Counted from the stretch's first letter, positions 35,776 to 45,805 are shown. The stretch: 64,000 nucleotides of DNA from an uncultured Erythrobacter sp. (GCF_958304185.1 NZ_OY284433.1:1860001-1924000), one strand, 5' to 3'. The notes: generated from the letters alone by a model not told the origin. Made by a program: numbers and translations.

Positions 35776-37023
35776 ATGCTTTATCATGCTTATGAGCTCC
35801 AGCGCAGCTGGCTGAACAGCGCCAGCGCGCTCGCTTCGATCAGCGCCGGGATGCTGAACAATCCTTCCAATCCGTTCGGCTACATGGGCATGGGACCGAT
35901 GGTCGCCAATGCGCTTGACGTGTTTGCCCATGCGACCGCGCATTATGGCAAGCCCGCATTCGGCATCACCGCGGTCGAGATCGACGGCCAGCCGCACACG
36001 GTGATCGAACGCGTCGCGCTGAAGCGTCCCTTCGGCGACCTGCTGCACTTCACCGTCGAAGGCACCTCGACAGACCGGCCGCGCCTGCTGATCGTCGCGC
36101 CGATGAGCGGCCACTACGCCACGCTGCTGCGCGGTACGGTGGAACGGATGCTGGAAAGCACCGACGTCTTCATCACCGACTGGGCCGATGCCAAGATGGT
36201 GCCGACCGATGCGGGGAATTTCGACCTCGATGAGTATATCGACTACCTGATCGAATTCACCGAGCATGTGCACGCCGACGCTAATGGCCCGCGCATTCAC
36301 ATGATGGCCGTGTGCCAGCCCAGCGTCCCGGCCTTTGCGGCGGTAGCGCTGATGAACCTCCACAAATCGCCCGCAACCCCGGCGACGCTGACCCTGATGG
36401 GCGGCCCGATCGACACGCGCGAATGCCCCACCGTGGTCAACAACATGGCGATGAAGCGCCCGATCGAGTGGTTCCGCCAGAGCGTGATCGCCACCGTGCC
36501 GATGAAATATCCCGGTGCAGGCCGCCGCGTCTATCCCGGCTTCATGCAGCTCAACGCGTTCATGTCGATGAACCTGTCGAGCCACATGATGAGCCATTAC
36601 GAGATGTTCAAACACCTCACCGTAGGTGACGAAGCGAGCGACGCCAGCGCGCAGGCGACCAAGGACTTCTACGACGAATACCGCTCAGTCTGTGACATGA
36701 CCGCCGAGTTCTACCTCCAGACCGTGGAAGAGGTGTTCCAGAAGCACTCGATCCCCAAGGGCGAGTTCCGCCACAAGGGCGAGCTGGTCGACATCACCAA
36801 GATCACCGACACCGCCCTGTTGGCGATTGAAGGCGAGCGGGACGATATCTCCGGCCTCGGCCAGACCAAGGCGGCGCTCAAGCTGACGCCGAACCTGCCC
36901 GAGGCGAAGAAGCGCTACTACATGGCCGAAGGCGCCGGGCATTACGGCATCTTCAACGGCAGCCGCTGGCGCACCAAGGTGGCACCGGTGGTCGAGGAAT
37001 GGATCGCCGCGCACGGGGGATAG
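35776..37023 (+). CDS. phaZ: Intracellular polyhydroxyalkanoate depolymerase
   Basis: 415 aa. The nucleophile is Cys180 in HMMAVCQPSVPAF, which replaces the Ser of the lipase box exactly as in intracellular PhaZ of Ralstonia-type. DVFITDWADAKMVP and the C-terminal EGAGHYGIFNG (His) belong to the same fold. It mobilises stored PHB granules. The synthase PhaC is not in the window; phaB is at 46710. The palindrome at 35683 may be a PhaR operator. Confidence 0.93.
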   Translation: MLYHAYELQRSWLNSASALASISAGMLNNPSNPFGYMGMGPMVANALDVFAHATAHYGKPAFGITAVEIDGQPHTVIERVALKRPFGDLLHFTVEGTSTDRPRLLIVAPMSGHYATLLRGTVERMLESTDVFITDWADAKMVPTDAGNFDLDEYIDYLIEFTEHVHADANGPRIHMMAVCQPSVPAFAAVALMNLHKSPATPATLTLMGGPIDTRECPTVVNNMAMKRPIEWFRQSVIATVPMKYPGAGRRVYPGFMQLNAFMSMNLSSHMMSHYEMFKHLTVGDEASDASAQATKDFYDEYRSVCDMTAEFYLQTVEEVFQKHSIPKGEFRHKGELVDITKITDTALLAIEGERDDISGLGQTKAALKLTPNLPEAKKRYYMAEGAGHYGIFNGSRWRTKVAPVVEEWIAAHGG

Positions 37024-37069
37024 TCTGGGGCCGCTTTTGCGCGGGTGCGCAGGCAAAGCTGCCAATTTC

Positions 37070-37149
37070 GTCATCCCAGCGAAAGCTGGGACCTCAAGCG
37101 GCAAGCACCGTGCTTCGCGGCCCTAGGCCCCAGCTTTCGCTGGGGTGAC
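37070..37149. repeat. 80-bp mirror-ended repeat, family B copy 2
   Basis: Begins GTCATCCCAGCGAAAGCTGGG and ends CCCAGCTTTCGCTGGGGTGAC. Same length and ends as the copies at 21894 and 50765. It lies between the convergent ends of phaZ and the enoyl-CoA hydratase gene. Confidence 0.85.
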
Positions 37150-37216
37150 GAATGAGGCAGTTAACTGCCCACTTCCATTCATTCGCACTTCAATACGAAT
37201 GGCCCGAACGCCCCCG

Positions 37217-38002
37217 CTACCCCTGCCCTCGTCCCCGTTCCTGCACGGCGGCGCGGCGGGCTTCGACTTCTTCGGGGGCGACGGCGGCGTTGGCGGCGCT
37301 TGACCGCTTAGCTTCCAGCGCCAGCCCTTCGCCGAAGCTGTGCGCATAGCCATCGTCGATCAGCCGCTTGTAGTTGGCGAGGAACGCCGGATCGATCCCG
37401 GCCATATCGCCCGCCAGCTTGCGCGCGAGGGGGAGCAGCGCGTCAGGTTCGACCACATGGTTCACCAGCCCCCATGCCTGCGCCGTCGCGGCGTCGAGGA
37501 AGTTGCCAGTGAAGGCGAGTTCCTTGGCGCGGCTGATGCCGATCATGCGCGAGAGTTTCTGCGACAACCCCCAGCCCGGCACGATGCCGACCCGCGCGTG
37601 GGTATCGGCGAAGCGGGCGTTGGTGCTGGCCACCAGCACATCGCAGGCGAGCGCGACTTCGAAGCCGCCGGTGATCGCCACTCCGTTGATCGCGCCGATC
37701 ACGGGCTTGCGGCAGAGTTCGATGGCCTTGACCGGATTGTCGGCCGGATCGGTGGCATTGGCGCTGCCGAGCGCGCCCGCCTCGCTGCCCAACTCCTTGA
37801 GATCGAGCCCTGCGGTAAACGCCCGCTCGCCCGCGCCGGTCAGGATCACGGCGCGGACATTGTCATCCGCATCGACCGCGCGCATCACTTCGGCCAGCCG
37901 CGCGCGCAATGCGCGGTTCAGCGCGTTCATCGCCTGCGGACGGTTGAGAGTGACGGTGGCGACGCCATCAGCCACCTCGAGCAGGATCACATCGTCAGCC
38001 AT
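37217..38002 (-). CDS. Enoyl-CoA hydratase/isomerase family protein
   Basis: 261 aa from ATG 38002, whose ATG overlaps the ung stop (ATGA). Crotonase fold: VATVTLNRPQAMNALN, the oxyanion-hole segment GAGERAFTAGLDLKEL and KPVIGAINGVAITGGFEVALACD. The second catalytic-Glu position reads DTHARVGIVPGWGLSQ, with no Glu where hydratases have their second acid, so it could be an isomerase or another crotonase rather than a classical hydratase. The C terminus is Ala/Glu/Arg-rich. Co-transcribed with ung. Confidence 0.87.
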   Translation of the reverse strand: MADDVILLEVADGVATVTLNRPQAMNALNRALRARLAEVMRAVDADDNVRAVILTGAGERAFTAGLDLKELGSEAGALGSANATDPADNPVKAIELCRKPVIGAINGVAITGGFEVALACDVLVASTNARFADTHARVGIVPGWGLSQKLSRMIGISRAKELAFTGNFLDAATAQAWGLVNHVVEPDALLPLARKLAGDMAGIDPAFLANYKRLIDDGYAHSFGEGLALEAKRSSAANAAVAPEEVEARRAAVQERGRGQG

Positions 38003-38688
38003 CAAATCCTCCAATCAATCGCCCCGCGCCCATGCTCTTCCAGAAACGCATTGGTCTGGCTGAAGGGCCGCGAGCCGAAGAAGCCGTTATGCGCCGATAG
38101 CGGGCTCGGGTGGGCCGAGGCCAGTATCAGATGTGCGCTGTTGCGCGCCAAGGCGGGCACCCGGCTCGCCTTCTTCTTCGCGTGGCTGCCCCACAGGATG
38201 AAGACCACCGGCTCCTCTCGCTCTGCGACCGCCGCCACGCAGGCATCCGTCACCGCATCCCACCCGCGCCCGGCATGGCTGCCCGCCAGCCCGGCCTCGA
38301 CCGTCAGCGTGTTGTTGAGCAGCAGCACGCCCTGCCGCGCCCACGGCGTCAGGTCGCCGGTCGCTGCGCGGGGCAGGCCGAGGTCCGCCTCCAGCTCCTT
38401 GTAGATGTTCACCAGCGAGGGCGGCACGCGCACGCCCGCCTGCACGGAAAACGCCAGCCCATGCGCCTGACCCGGCCCGTGATAGGGGTCCTGCCCCAGG
38501 ATCACGCAGCGCACCTCAGGCAACGGGGTCAGCGCCAGCGCCGCGAGCCGGGTGCCGCGCGGCGGATAGACCTGCTTGCCTGCGGCTTCCTCGGCCTTCA
38601 GCCACCCGCCCAGTTTGCGTGCCTCGGGAGTGCTCAGCACCGGCTCCAGCGCCGGGCGCCACGTTTTGGGGATGGTCTCTGTCGCCAT
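38002..38688 (-). CDS. ung: Uracil-DNA glycosylase
   Basis: 228 aa from ATG 38688. Catalytic Asp67 lies in GQDPYHGPGQAHGLAF, and the uracil-recognition and leucine-loop segments are LLNNTLTVEAGLAGSH and HPSPLSAHNGFFG. It removes uracil from DNA for base-excision repair. Overlaps the start of the enoyl-CoA hydratase gene by ATGA. Confidence 0.96.
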   Translation of the reverse strand: MATETIPKTWRPALEPVLSTPEARKLGGWLKAEEAAGKQVYPPRGTRLAALALTPLPEVRCVILGQDPYHGPGQAHGLAFSVQAGVRVPPSLVNIYKELEADLGLPRAATGDLTPWARQGVLLLNNTLTVEAGLAGSHAGRGWDAVTDACVAAVAEREEPVVFILWGSHAKKKASRVPALARNSAHLILASAHPSPLSAHNGFFGSRPFSQTNAFLEEHGRGAIDWRI

Positions 38689-38768
38689 AGCGGGCAAACC
38701 TACACGCCCCATCGCCGCGCGCCACTCGCCCCTTCCCCTCTTTCCCCAATCGGCGTAGGGCGAGCGGC

Positions 38769-39389
38769 ATGGCAGTGCATTTTCATGAAGAAGACCTCCC
38801 CGCCGGCGTGCTGACCGGCACCACCGATCTTGCGGTCGATACCGAGACGATGGGCCTTATCACCCCGCGGGATCGGCTGTGCGTGGTGCAGATTTCGGAC
38901 GGCACGGGGAACGAGCATCTCGTGCGCTTCAATCCCGGCAGCCGCTATGACGCGCCGAACCTGAAGGCCGTGCTGGGCGATCCGTCGCGGGTGAAGATCT
39001 ATCACTTCGGCCGCTTCGATCTCGCCGCCGTGCACCACTATCTCGGCGTGATGGCCGGGCCGGTGTTCTGCACCAAGATCGCCAGCAAGCTGGTGCGCAC
39101 CTACACCGATCGCCACGGCCTCAAGAACCTCGTCGAGGAACTGCTAGGCGAGAATATCTCCAAGCAGCAGCAAAGCTCCGACTGGGGCGGGCCGGTGCTG
39201 TCCGATGCGCAGCGCGATTATGCCGCGTCAGATGTGCGCTATCTCCACCGGCTGCGCGATGAACTCACCGTGCGGCTGGAACGCGAGGGGCGCACCGCCA
39301 TCGCGCAGGCCTGCTTCGATTTCCTGCCGACGCGGGCGCTGCTCGATATCGCCGGCTGGGCCGAAAGCGATATCTTCAGCCACATGTAA
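38769..39389 (+). CDS. rnd: Ribonuclease D-like 3'-5' exonuclease
   Basis: 206 aa, only the exonuclease domain and no HRDC domains. DEDDy residues are seen in AVDTETMGL, YHFGRFDLAAV and DYAASDVRYLH. RNase D trims 3' ends of stable RNA. It stands directly before lptC and lptA, a common alphaproteobacterial gene order. Confidence 0.9.
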   Translation: MAVHFHEEDLPAGVLTGTTDLAVDTETMGLITPRDRLCVVQISDGTGNEHLVRFNPGSRYDAPNLKAVLGDPSRVKIYHFGRFDLAAVHHYLGVMAGPVFCTKIASKLVRTYTDRHGLKNLVEELLGENISKQQQSSDWGGPVLSDAQRDYAASDVRYLHRLRDELTVRLEREGRTAIAQACFDFLPTRALLDIAGWAESDIFSHM

Positions 39390-39413
39390 GGACGCCCGAG
39401 GCACACCCCCGTC

Positions 39414-40082
39414 ATGGCCCCCGCCGAAACCAGCATCGAAACATCCGAAGCGCGCGCGCTCCGCAGCCGTCGCCAGACGTTTGCTGCGCCCGGCGGCTCG
39501 CATGATCGGCTGGTGCGGTTCCTCGCGCGGGCGCTGCCGATGGGGGTGGGCGTGGTCGCAGCGCTGATGATCATCACGCCGCTATCCCCGCGCGGCGAGG
39601 TCAGCTTCCTGCTCGATCGCAACAAGGTCGCCCAGATTGACGAGCGTCTGAGCGTCGACAATGCGATGTATCGCGGGCGCGACAATCAGGGCCGCCCGTT
39701 CTCGCTGCTGGCGGGTGAGGCGGTGCAGCGCTCCAGTGTCGAAGGACTGGTGCGGATGCGCGATCTGGTGGCGCAGTTGCTGCTGACCGAAGGGCCTGCG
39801 CGGCTGAGTGCGGACGGCGGTGTCTATGATCTGGAGGCCGAGACCGTGACGGTCGACGGCCCAGTCCGCCTGACCGCCTCGGATGGCTATGCCATGATCG
39901 CGCGCGGCGTTTCGGTCGATCTCAAGGCGCGCACCATGCAGGGCGATGCCGGCGTTTCAGGGGAGGTTCCGGCCGGGACCTTCTCTGCCGACACGATGCG
40001 CGCCGATCTGCCCGCGCGCACGATCACGCTTGAAGGCAATGCCCGCCTGACAATGATACCCGGCCAGCTGAGGATGCCGTGA
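39414..40082 (+). CDS. lptC: LPS export ABC transporter periplasmic protein LptC
   Basis: 222 aa. A cytoplasmic N terminus (about 1-40), one TM helix (GVGVVAALMIITPLSP, about 43-58) and a periplasmic beta-jellyroll with repeats such as LSADGGVYDLEAETVTVDGP. LptC links the LptBFG extractor to the LptA bridge. Ends in TGATG overlapping the lptA start. Assignment is supported mainly by topology and by the adjacent lptA. Confidence 0.87.
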   Translation: MAPAETSIETSEARALRSRRQTFAAPGGSHDRLVRFLARALPMGVGVVAALMIITPLSPRGEVSFLLDRNKVAQIDERLSVDNAMYRGRDNQGRPFSLLAGEAVQRSSVEGLVRMRDLVAQLLLTEGPARLSADGGVYDLEAETVTVDGPVRLTASDGYAMIARGVSVDLKARTMQGDAGVSGEVPAGTFSADTMRADLPARTITLEGNARLTMIPGQLRMP

Positions 40083-40660
40083 TGGACCAGAATGCCCCCG
40101 CTTCCCGCAGCCCGCTTGCCCGGCTCGCCCTCATCTGGGGGATCGGCGGCTTTGCACTGACCGCCGCGCTGGTAGGCGGGATGAGCCTTTCCGCACAGAG
40201 CATCGCCAGCCACGATTCCAAAGCGCCCGTCACCTATGACGCGGGCAAGTTCGTGCTGGATGACCGCGCCAATCAGGTGATCTTCAGCGGCGGGGTGATC
40301 GTCAATCAGGCGGACCTGCGCATCCAGTCCGACCGGATGCTAGTGAACTTCACCGATGGCGGCAGCCTCGAAATCCAGCGCATCACGGCAACCGGCGGCG
40401 TGGTCATCACCCGCGGCGATGAACGCGCGAGCGGCGACAATGCGATCTATGATTTCAACCGCCGGATCATCACAATGGCGGGCAATGTCCGCCTGCGCCG
40501 CGGGACCGACACCCTCAACGGCGGGCGCTTGGTGATCGACCTTGCCAGCGGGCTATCGACGGTTGACGGCACCGCCTCGGGCTCCAGCATCGGGGCGCCC
40601 GGCGCACCGGCGGGCCAGGGCCGCGTGACCGGCAGCTTCACGGTCCCACAAAAGAACTGA
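40082..40660 (+). CDS. lptA: LPS transport periplasmic bridge protein LptA (OstA-like)
   Basis: 192 aa from ATG 40082, with GAGG eight bases upstream; a GTG three bases earlier is less likely. An N-terminal hydrophobic signal (about 12-40, ending LSAQS) precedes the OstA domain with successive strands: VIFSGGVIVNQADLRIQSDR, VITRGDERASGDNAIYDF and ITMAGNVRLRRGTDTLNG. It forms the periplasmic filament for LPS. lptB, which usually follows, is absent: holA converges 50 bp later. Confidence 0.9.
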   Translation: MDQNAPASRSPLARLALIWGIGGFALTAALVGGMSLSAQSIASHDSKAPVTYDAGKFVLDDRANQVIFSGGVIVNQADLRIQSDRMLVNFTDGGSLEIQRITATGGVVITRGDERASGDNAIYDFNRRIITMAGNVRLRRGTDTLNGGRLVIDLASGLSTVDGTASGSSIGAPGAPAGQGRVTGSFTVPQKN

Positions 40661-40710
40661 TCCGTCCGCGTCAGCGTGGTTCGGGACCCTCGCTGTGCGC
40701 GGGGGGCTTG

Positions 40711-41775
40711 CTAGCGCTTCGCCGCAAAGCGCGCGATTTCGGCCAGCTCCTGTGCGAGCAGCAGCTCGGCGGACTGGCTATTGGCAAGCAGGCTGCGGTG
40801 CAGCGCAGTGAGGCGCGGGATCAGCCGGTCGAGGCGGGTTTCGCTGGAACCGCGCGCGGCTGGCAGAGTCCAGCGCTTGAACTGATTGCCGATATCGCGC
40901 TTCTCCTTGAAGAAGATGCCGAGCCGCATTTCTGCGCCCTTGTCGATCTGGTCGAAATTGCCGCGCGGGCCAAGGTAAGCGGCGATCTGCGCCAGCTGCG
41001 CCGCCCGCCGTTCCAGCGCCAGCGCCACGCCGACCGGGTTCAGACCCAGCTCGCGCATCCGCTTGATCTCGCCCGCAATCTTGCCAAGCTCTCCGCCCAG
41101 CACGGCGTTGACCAGCGGGGCAAACCCGTCTTCCTCGGTGGCCGCGCCGATGGCGGCATGATCTTCGGGCGTGGCGGGTCGGGGAGCCTGCGGATCGGCA
41201 TCGCAATAGAGCGCGAGCTTGGTGACCTCGGACTGCGCCAGCCGCACATCGAGCCCTGCGCCGCGCGCGATCCGTTCGGCCAAGTCGCCGCCAAGCCGCA
41301 GCCCCGCCGCGCCCGCCATGTCGCGCACCGCCTGTGCCACGTCCTTCAGATCGGGCGGATGGAACATCGCCACCAGCGCATCGTGCCGCTTCTCCAGCAG
41401 CTTGGCCGTGCGTGACTTGTCGGTGGCAGAGGTGGCGACAACGATCACCGGCGCCGCCTCACCTGCGCCAGCGTCGGCGGTTTCGATCAGGAATTGCAGC
41501 GCATCATGCGCATCATCGCCGCTGGCGCGCACCCAGATATGGCGCGCTCCGCCGAACAGCGAGGTCGAGCGCGCTTCGTCCCCGAGCAGCGCAGGATCGC
41601 GTTTGAGGTCGGCGCCCGACAGTTCCACCCGGTCACCCGCATCGGGGAAGGCAGCGGCCAAGCGGTTGGCGGCAGCGGTCGCCCCGGCTTCATCCGGGCC
41701 GCAGAAAAAGAAGATGCGGGCGGCGAGCGCGCCTTGCGGCAGGCCGCGGGCGAAATCGCTGTTCTTGGCCTTCAC
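40711..41775 (-). CDS. holA: DNA polymerase III delta subunit
   Basis: 354 aa. The N-terminal ARIFFFCGPDEAGATAAANRL and VIVVATSATDKSRTAKLLEK segments and the helical C-terminal third match the delta subunit of the clamp loader; as usual, delta has no working Walker A. It opens the beta clamp. It begins with GTG, which overlaps the lptE stop (GTGA), the familiar lptE-holA pair. Confidence 0.93.
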   Translation of the reverse strand: MKAKNSDFARGLPQGALAARIFFFCGPDEAGATAAANRLAAAFPDAGDRVELSGADLKRDPALLGDEARSTSLFGGARHIWVRASGDDAHDALQFLIETADAGAGEAAPVIVVATSATDKSRTAKLLEKRHDALVAMFHPPDLKDVAQAVRDMAGAAGLRLGGDLAERIARGAGLDVRLAQSEVTKLALYCDADPQAPRPATPEDHAAIGAATEEDGFAPLVNAVLGGELGKIAGEIKRMRELGLNPVGVALALERRAAQLAQIAAYLGPRGNFDQIDKGAEMRLGIFFKEKRDIGNQFKRWTLPAARGSSETRLDRLIPRLTALHRSLLANSQSAELLLAQELAEIARFAAKR

Positions 41776-42281
41776 TGGCCCGCAGCGGCGCGACTGCGCA
41801 GCGTGACGGCGATCTGCGTCGCCATCCGATCGGCGACTTCGAGCGCGAGGTTTTCCAGCGCCTTCTGTTCGGCGGCGATGGTGGCGTACTCGCTGGACAC
41901 CACATCGATCCCCGCGTCCGAGCCTGCGGTGGCATCCAGCAGCACCGAACCCGTCGCCAGTTCGACCAGCTGATAGCGCGCGCGCAGAATGCGGCGTTCG
42001 CGGCTGATGGTGTCATCATTGAGCACGCCCAGCGCTTCGAGCGAATCGTCGAGCCGCACGTCCAGCCGGTATTGCGGCGTCAACTGCCCCGCAAGGCCAA
42101 GCCGCGCATCAAGCGCGTTCTTGATCAGCCACCCGCCGCGGCCCTGGATTGCGGGGATATCGACCGCAGCAATCCCCTGCGCCGCGCCCGAACTCGTCCC
42201 GCCGGCATACATCGGCGACAGGCCGCAGGCGGTGAGGGCCAGCAAGGCAAGACAGGCAAACAGGCTTCGCACGATCGCCAT
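41772..42281 (-). CDS. lptE: LPS assembly lipoprotein LptE
   Basis: 169 aa from ATG 42281, which has GGGAGG just upstream. Lipobox LTAC in LLALTACGLSPMYAGG, the hallmark start of LptE, followed by a beta-alpha domain. LptE plugs LptD in the outer membrane. The longer in-frame extension (MAEWMLKRVQHDE...) is translated repeat D and is rejected. It is between leuS and holA in one operon. Confidence 0.92.
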   Translation of the reverse strand: MAIVRSLFACLALLALTACGLSPMYAGGTSSGAAQGIAAVDIPAIQGRGGWLIKNALDARLGLAGQLTPQYRLDVRLDDSLEALGVLNDDTISRERRILRARYQLVELATGSVLLDATAGSDAGIDVVSSEYATIAAEQKALENLALEVADRMATQIAVTLRSRAAAGQ

Positions 42282-42293
42282 AATCCTCCCTTC

Positions 42294-42380
42294 GTCATGC
42301 TGAACTCGTTTCAGCATCCATTCCGCCATCTTGAACTGTCCTTAGCGGCCCTATGGACCCTGAAACAAGTTCAGGGTGAC
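42294..42380. repeat. Intergenic inverted repeat, family D
   Basis: Starts GTCATGCTGAACTCGTTTCAG and ends CTGAAACAAGTTCAGGGTGAC, imperfect inverse copies. It sits between the leuS stop and the lptE start inside the operon. Its translated forms (MLKRVQHDE, LKQVQGDE) are frequent false N or C termini in annotations. Confidence 0.8.
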
Positions 42381-42389
42381 GAGAATTGC

Positions 42390-44939
42390 TTATGTGACGA
42401 TGTTGACGAGCCGGTCGGGCACCACAATGATCTTGCGGATCGCCGCGCCATCGACCGAGCGTTGCAGGTTGGCCGACGCCAGCGCCAATGCTTCAAGCGC
42501 GTCCTTTGACGCCCCCTTTGGTGCAGTCACGGTGTCGCGCAGCTTGCCCATGTGCTGGATCGCGATGGTGACCTCGTCATCGACCAGCAGCGCGGGGTCA
42601 ACTTGCGGCCAAGGCGCATCGGCAATCAGGCCTTCACCCATCTTCGACCATGCTTCTTCGGCGAGGTGCGGCATCATGGGAGCGGCGAGATGGACAAGCG
42701 CACGGATCGCAGCTGAGCGGCTCGCGGAGGGCGCAGCCTTCTCGGTCGTGCCGGTCAGCTCGTAAATGCGCGCCACGGCCTTGTTAAAGCCCAGCGCCTC
42801 AATGTCGCTGGCGACGGCGGCGATGGTCTGATGTGTCTTGCGGTCCAGCGCCTTGTCCTCGCCCTCGGCGCCCGCGTCATAGGCGTTGAAGAGGCGCCAC
42901 AACCGCTGCACAAACCGCGCGCAGCCCTCGATCCCGGCGTCGGACCACGGCAAATCGCGTTCCGGCGGGGAGTCCGACAGCATGAACCAGCGCACCGCAT
43001 CCGCGCCGTGGCGGGCGATGATGTTGTCGGGGTCGACGACGTTCTTCTTCGACTTCGACATCTTGATGACGCGGCCGACATCTACCGCCGCGCCATCCGC
43101 CAGCAATGAAGCGCCATCGGACGAGCGATCCACTTCCTCGGGGCCGAAGAAGACCGGCACGCCGCGCGTGGCATCGATGCGGCTATAGGTCTCGTGCGTC
43201 ACCATGCCCTGCGTAAACAGCGCCGCGAACGGCTCCTGCACCGTGATCTTGCCGATGTGGGCGAGCGCGCGGGTCCAGAAGCGGGCGTAGAGCAGGTGCA
43301 AAATCGCGTGTTCGATGCCGCCGATATAGTGCTGCACCGGCATCCACTTGGCGACCTCTTCGGGGTCGAAGGGACGGTCAGCGGGTTGGCTGGCGAAGCG
43401 CAGGAAGTACCACGAGCTATCGACGAAGGTGTCGAGCGTATCGGTTTCACGCCGCGCCGCTGCGCCGCACTTGGGGCAGTCCACGTGCTTCCAGGTGGGG
43501 TGGCGTTCGAGCGGGTTGCCGGGGATGTCGAAGCTGACATCTTCAGGCAAGGTGACGGGAAGCTGGTCCTTGGGCACCGGCACGACGCCGCAAGTGTCGC
43601 AATGGATGAAGGGGATCGGCGTCCCCCAATAGCGCTGGCGGCTCACACCCCAGTCGCGCAGGCGCCACACAGTGCGGCCCTCGCCCCAGCGGCCAGATTC
43701 GGCGCGGGTGATGACGACCTGTTTGGCATCCTCGACGCTCATGCCGTTGAGGAAGTCGCTGTTGACGATCACCCCGTCGCCCGCCTCGGCCTCGCCCTTG
43801 AAGGGCTCGTCCGCGCGCGCGGGATCGGCGGCGACGACGCGCAGGATCGGCAATTCGTATTTGGTGGCGAATTCGAAGTCGCGCTGGTCATGCCCCGGCA
43901 CGCCCATGACAGCGCCCGTGCCGTATTCCATCAGCACGAAGTTGGCGATGAAGACCGGCAGGTCCGCCCCGGTGAAGGGGTGCTTGGCGGTTACGGGCGT
44001 GCGATAGCCCAGCTTCTCAGCCGTTTCGAGCGCTGCGGCCGTGGTCGCGCCCTTCTTGCACTGCTCGATAAAGGCGGCGACCTCGGGGTCACCCGCCAGC
44101 CCTTGGGCAATCGGGTGATCAGCGGCGATGGCGCAGAAGCTCGCCCCGAAAATCGTGTCGGGACGGGTCGAGTAAACCGCCAGCTTGCCGCCATCGGATA
44201 GGTCAAAACTGAACTCCAGACCCTGTGACTTGCCGATCCAGTTCTCCTGCATCAGGCGAACCTTCTCGGGCCAGTCCTCCAGCTTACCCAGACCCTCCAG
44301 CAGATCATCGGCAAAGTCGGTGATCTTCAAGAACCACTGGTTCAATTTGCGCTTCTCGACCTCGGCGCCAGAGCGCCAGCCCTTGCCGTCGATCACCTGT
44401 TCATTGGCGAGTACGGTCATATCGACCGGGTCCCAGTTGACGGTCGATTCCTTGCGATAGACGAGGCCCGCCTCATAGAGATCAGCGAACAGCGCCTGTT
44501 CGTGGCCGTAATATTCGGGATCGCAGGTGGCGAATTCGCGGGTCCAGTCCAGCGCAAAGCCGATGCGCTGCAACTGCGCCTTCATCTGCGCGATGTTCTG
44601 ACGGGTCCAGCCGCCCGGGTGCACGCCCTTTTCCATCGCGGCATTCTCTGCCGGCATCCCGAAGGCGTCCCAGCCCATCGGGTGCAGCACTTCAAACCCG
44701 CGCATCTTCTGATAGCGCGCCAGCACGTCGCCCATCGTGTAGTTGCGCACGTGGCCCATGTGGATGCGCCCCGAAGGATAGGGGAACATCTCGAGGATGT
44801 AGCTCTTGGGCTTCGGGCTATTCGAATCGGCGGTGAACGTCCCCGCGTCTGTCCAGGCACGCTGCCAACGTGCGTCTGCGTCTTGCGGATCGAAGCGATC
44901 CGCAGGGGCGACCGCAGGGTCGAAACGGGTATCGGTCAT
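42390..44939 (-). CDS. leuS: Leucyl-tRNA synthetase
   Basis: 849 aa. Class I motifs: HIGH-equivalent [15 protein letters not shown] near residue 53-67 and [12 protein letters not shown] in the C-terminal half, with the editing (CP1) domain between them. It charges tRNA-Leu. It is followed by lptE and holA in the same direction, though repeat D intervenes. Length is normal for the family. Confidence 0.97.
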   Translation of the reverse strand: MTDTRFDPAVAPADRFDPQDADARWQRAWTDAGTFTADSNSPKPKSYILEMFPYPSGRIHMGHVRNYTMGDVLARYQKMRGFEVLHPMGWDAFGMPAENAAMEKGVHPGGWTRQNIAQMKAQLQRIGFALDWTREFATCDPEYYGHEQALFADLYEAGLVYRKESTVNWDPVDMTVLANEQVIDGKGWRSGAEVEKRKLNQWFLKITDFADDLLEGLGKLEDWPEKVRLMQENWIGKSQGLEFSFDLSDGGKLAVYSTRPDTIFGASFCAIAADHPIAQGLAGDPEVAAFIEQCKKGATTAAALETAEKLGYRTPVTAKHPFTGADLPVFIANFVLMEYGTGAVMGVPGHDQRDFEFATKYELPILRVVAADPARADEPFKGEAEAGDGVIVNSDFLNGMSVEDAKQVVITRAESGRWGEGRTVWRLRDWGVSRQRYWGTPIPFIHCDTCGVVPVPKDQLPVTLPEDVSFDIPGNPLERHPTWKHVDCPKCGAAARRETDTLDTFVDSSWYFLRFASQPADRPFDPEEVAKWMPVQHYIGGIEHAILHLLYARFWTRALAHIGKITVQEPFAALFTQGMVTHETYSRIDATRGVPVFFGPEEVDRSSDGASLLADGAAVDVGRVIKMSKSKKNVVDPDNIIARHGADAVRWFMLSDSPPERDLPWSDAGIEGCARFVQRLWRLFNAYDAGAEGEDKALDRKTHQTIAAVASDIEALGFNKAVARIYELTGTTEKAAPSASRSAAIRALVHLAAPMMPHLAEEAWSKMGEGLIADAPWPQVDPALLVDDEVTIAIQHMGKLRDTVTAPKGASKDALEALALASANLQRSVDGAAIRKIIVVPDRLVNIVT

Positions 44940-44977
44940 GGACGGCTTTCAGTGAGAAGCGTGAACTCGGGAAGCGC

Positions 44978-45448
44978 CTAGGACGCAATCGCCTGGCGGC
45001 GCAGATCGCGGGCCTTGGTGAGGATGATGTCCTCTAGCTTCTGCACGGTGGCGGCCTGCACCGGGGCTTCGACCCAGTTGCCGGCTTCATTCACCTGACG
45101 GCTCGCCGCGACGCGCAGGGCATCGGCGCGCAGATCCTGATCGAGGATCGTCACGGTCAGCTTGACCCGCTCGCTGGGGTTGGAGGGGTTGGAATACCAA
45201 TCAGTCACGATCACGCCCCCGCTGCTGTCGGCCTGAAGCAGCGGCGCAAAGCTGACCGTGTCGAGCGCAGCGCGCCACAGATAGGCGTTGACGCCGATGG
45301 TGTTGAGCTGGGCAGCCGACAATTCGGTGCGCGGACGGGCGCCGCCGCCGCAGGCGCTGAGGCCCACCAGCGAGACGCCAAGCAGCGCGAGGCCAAAAAT
45401 GCGGCGGCCATTAGCCTTGGAGAAAGTGGCGGAATTGGCGCGTGTCAC
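44978..45448 (-). CDS. DUF3576 lipoprotein
   Basis: 156 aa, starting with GTG 45448 (GAGG about 11 bases upstream). Lipobox LSAC in LLGVSLVGLSACGGG. The mature domain has IGVNAYLWRAALDTVSFAPL and GGVIVTDWYSNPSNPSERVK, typical of DUF3576, a family of alphaproteobacterial envelope lipoproteins of unknown function. Located directly upstream of leuS, in the conserved sphingomonad order DUF3576-leuS-lptE-holA. Confidence 0.88.
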   Translation of the reverse strand: MTRANSATFSKANGRRIFGLALLGVSLVGLSACGGGARPRTELSAAQLNTIGVNAYLWRAALDTVSFAPLLQADSSGGVIVTDWYSNPSNPSERVKLTVTILDQDLRADALRVAASRQVNEAGNWVEAPVQAATVQKLEDIILTKARDLRRQAIAS

Positions 45449-45805
45449 AGCCGGATCATCCTCATCATCTGTATCGGCCTCGCTCTATAGCCCCAAGGGT
45501 TGATGCGGCAAGCATCATCCGCGCGGAGGCCCGACCGAGGCGGTTAAGCTATGCGCTGGAAGAGCCCCCGCGGGCTTTACGCAGCCTGAATTTACCTAAC
45601 AGTGCAACATTCTGTGTGCATGGTGCCACAGGTGGGCCGAGAATCTGTTTCGTGTCGCAGCAACCCCATTGCAAGCGGTCAGCGCGAGACTATCACTATA
45701 TTTCAAAGTCACCGCGACTCAGCTGGCGTTAAGGCAAAGCGTGGTGAGGCAAAGGCGCTCCGGCCGGAATTCCGGGGCGCACATGAACAGGAAACGGATA
45801 GCATA
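45449..45805. other. 357-bp gap without a gene
   Basis: This divergent promoter region between the DUF3576 gene and the envelope-protein gene contains no credible ORF. Two inverted repeats are visible: GATGC-ggcaa-GCATC near 45502-45516 and the 12-bp palindrome CCGGAATTCCGG at 45764-45775. A TATATT hexamer near 45700 lacks a matching -35 at normal spacing. Confidence 0.5.

Noticed and set aside
42282-42329. N-terminal extension of LptE (MAEWMLKRVQHDE)
   Set aside because: It is translated from repeat family D, and would place 16 residues before the lipoprotein signal.
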